Assembly (NCBI RefSeq): GCF_030295425.1
Contig: NZ_AP027081.1
Span: 3,579,001 to 3,643,000 of the forward strand
DNA length: 64,000 nt
Direction: 5' to 3'
DNA from: Mesoterricola sediminis
GTDB taxonomy: Bacteria > Acidobacteriota > Holophagae > Holophagales > Holophagaceae
In this document: positions 63,043-64,000 of the stretch, one piece after another
Position numbering within the stretch: position 1 is the stretch's first letter
Layout of the letters: every line of letters begins with the position of its first letter
The notes under the pieces: generated by a model
What the model was told of the DNA's origin: nothing
Database searches by the model: none
Seen by the model: the letters and a program-made list of their open reading frames with translations, nothing else
Position numbers and translations under genes: made by a program

Positions 63043-64000
63043 AATCGGCGCCTCGGGACGAGGACGTTGGCCAGGAGGAGGCCCAGCATCAGGGCCACCG
63101 CCACGAAGATCGACTGGAATCCCGCCTGGAGGCCCTCCAGGGTCTGCTTGTGCAGCATGAGCAGGAAGCTCCGGAAGCCGAGGCTGCCGGGGAGGATGAG
63201 CATGAGGGATGGCAGCAGGAGGACGGCCCCTGGGCGCCGGGTGAGCTTGGCGTAGTGGTTGCAGGCGGCCCCCAGGGCCAGGGCGGCCGCGCCGGCCCCC
63301 ACCTCGGGGCCCAGGAGGGCGGCGCCCGCCTTGGCGGCGGCGTAGGCCAGGAGGCTCGCCAGGAAGGTCCAGGGATAGTCGCGGCGGGCGCCCCGGAAGA
63401 CCATGAGGAAGCCGAGGGAGGCGAGGGCGATGGCGGGCAGGACGGCCCAGGCCGGCAGGGGCGCCGGATCCGGCGGCGTCCCCCGCAGCCAGCCGCCGCC
63501 GATGCGCTGGCCGAGGGCCACGCCCGAAGCCATCAGGAGGAGGACGAAGCCCGTCCCCATCAGCCGGGAGGTGCCCGCGACCAGGTTCCCCGTGCCCAGT
63601 TCCTGCATGGAGACCAGGAGGCCCAGGCCGGGCACCAGCACGATGAAGCCGCTGAGGATGAGCACCGGATTCGACACGGCGGGGAAGAGGGCCCCCAGGG
63701 CCAGCCCGCCCAGGCTGCTGATGAGGCCCCCGGCGAGGGGCAGCAGGCTGATCTGGGTGCGGTGGCGGTCCAGCACCTGGGCGGCGATGCCCACCAGCAG
63801 GCCGATGACGGCGCTGAGGAGGGCTTCCCGCCAGCCGCCCCCGAACACCACGGCCATGCCCAGGGCCGACAGCGCGTAGGCGCCGGCCATGCGCCCCGGC
63901 CCGTGGCGGGGGGGCCGCGCGGTGAGGGCCTCCAGCTCCCGCAGGGCGGCCTCGGCCCCGATGCGGTCCGCCAGGACGCGGTCCACGAGGTCGCCCGTCT
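63039..64000 (-). CDS. Threonine/serine exporter family protein (ThrE-like), partial
   Basis: The frame is open to the right edge, so the N-terminus is missing; 320 residues are visible. It contains about ten hydrophobic segments and corresponds to the membrane core of ThrE (DUF1212 followed by DUF3815): LSALGMAVVFGGGWREALLSAVIGLLVGI, then GFIVLVPGLGLLVSMQELGTGNLVAGTSRLMGTG, and later the GSLGFRSF region. ThrE of Corynebacterium exports threonine and serine. A GTG at 63986 is not convincing as start because the preceding in-frame residues (TGDL) continue the family sequence. Confidence 0.82.
   Translation of the reverse strand, partial: TGDLVDRVLADRIGAEAALRELEALTARPPRHGPGRMAGAYALSALGMAVVFGGGWREALLSAVIGLLVGIAAQVLDRHRTQISLLPLAGGLISSLGGLALGALFPAVSNPVLILSGFIVLVPGLGLLVSMQELGTGNLVAGTSRLMGTGFVLLLMASGVALGQRIGGGWLRGTPPDPAPLPAWAVLPAIALASLGFLMVFRGARRDYPWTFLASLLAYAAAKAGAALLGPEVGAGAAALALGAACNHYAKLTRRPGAVLLLPSLMLILPGSLGFRSFLLMLHKQTLEGLQAGFQSIFVAVALMLGLLLANVLVPRRRF

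Noticed and set aside
1-64000. tRNA, rRNA, CRISPR arrays, prophage, toxin-antitoxin pairs
   Set aside because: No cloverleaf-like segments, regularly spaced repeats or recognisable phage or toxin genes were seen on either strand.

Overview
The window is about 70% GC, and protein-coding sequence fills nearly all of it. Gene content suggests an environmental Gram-negative bacterium. The set includes a PrkA/YhbH/SpoVR operon, a complete MdtABC-type RND pump core, secreted LmbE and GH38 enzymes, many hybrid two-component sensors, and c-di-GMP enzymes. Overall style (G-rich Shine-Dalgarno sites, frequent GTG starts, ATGA/GTGA stop-start overlaps) is compatible with Acidobacteriota of the Holophagae type (Geothrix/Holophaga relatives). 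That placement is inference: there is no rRNA or other decisive marker here.

Layout. 1-273: the start of a membrane PAS sensor running off the left edge. 548-5234: prkA-yhbH-spoVR, fully overlapping stops and starts. 5284-8212: a fatty-acid desaturase and a PAS-GAF-GGDEF cyclase. 8301-15711: mdtA-mdtB-mdtC on the minus strand, with no TolC gene beside it. 15964-18337: phosphofructokinase and a divergent glutaryl-CoA-dehydrogenase-like gene. 18369-19712: a secreted dimethylformamidase-like protein. 19709-23109: an aromatic amino acid operon with a strong promoter, a Phe/Tyr-rich leader peptide, an attenuator hairpin, a three-enzyme fusion (chorismate mutase, prephenate dehydratase with ACT, DAHP synthase) and an aminotransferase. 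23154-26600: an FAD oxidoreductase with a Rieske tail and a class A penicillin-binding protein. 26687-32223 (minus): metK behind a SAM-type riboswitch, and a coupled trio of a sodium symporter, a 37-residue membrane peptide and a secreted LmbE-type deacetylase. 32315-33617: a fluoride riboswitch and a ClC-type channel. 33660-38245: HxlR regulator and nitroreductase, a FAN1-like nuclease, an HD hydrolase, a small unknown protein and an ExoD-like protein. 38289-42845: DNPH1-like hydrolase, GGDEF-EAL protein, a small HEAAH membrane metalloprotease with a zinc-ribbon partner, and OsmC. 42897-46372: a periplasmic sugar-binding-like protein divergent from a hybrid kinase. 46371-47741: an IS5-family insertion sequence with a programmed -1 frameshift, carrying the remnant of a GxxExxY gene between inverted repeats. 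47791-55707: AraC regulator divergent from a complete fructose-type PTS (IIC, IIB, HPr-EI-IIA) and a secreted GH38 alpha-mannosidase. 55825-63042: a sensor cluster (solute-binding/GAF protein, hybrid kinase with two receivers and Hpt, HD-GYP response regulator). 63039-64000: the C-terminal part of a ThrE-like exporter running off the right edge.

The most interesting feature is the aromatic operon. One polypeptide joins the first step of the shikimate pathway to the two steps that lead to phenylpyruvate, the next gene can supply the final transamination, and an unannotated leader peptide with seven aromatic codons among its first 18 sits in front of a terminator hairpin. Three RNA switches (aromatic attenuator, SAM, fluoride) therefore lie within 13 kb, each matched to the gene it precedes. 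There are no tRNA, rRNA or CRISPR features. No gene-free stretch exceeds 300 bases except 47216-47790, which is filled by IS and repeat remnants.
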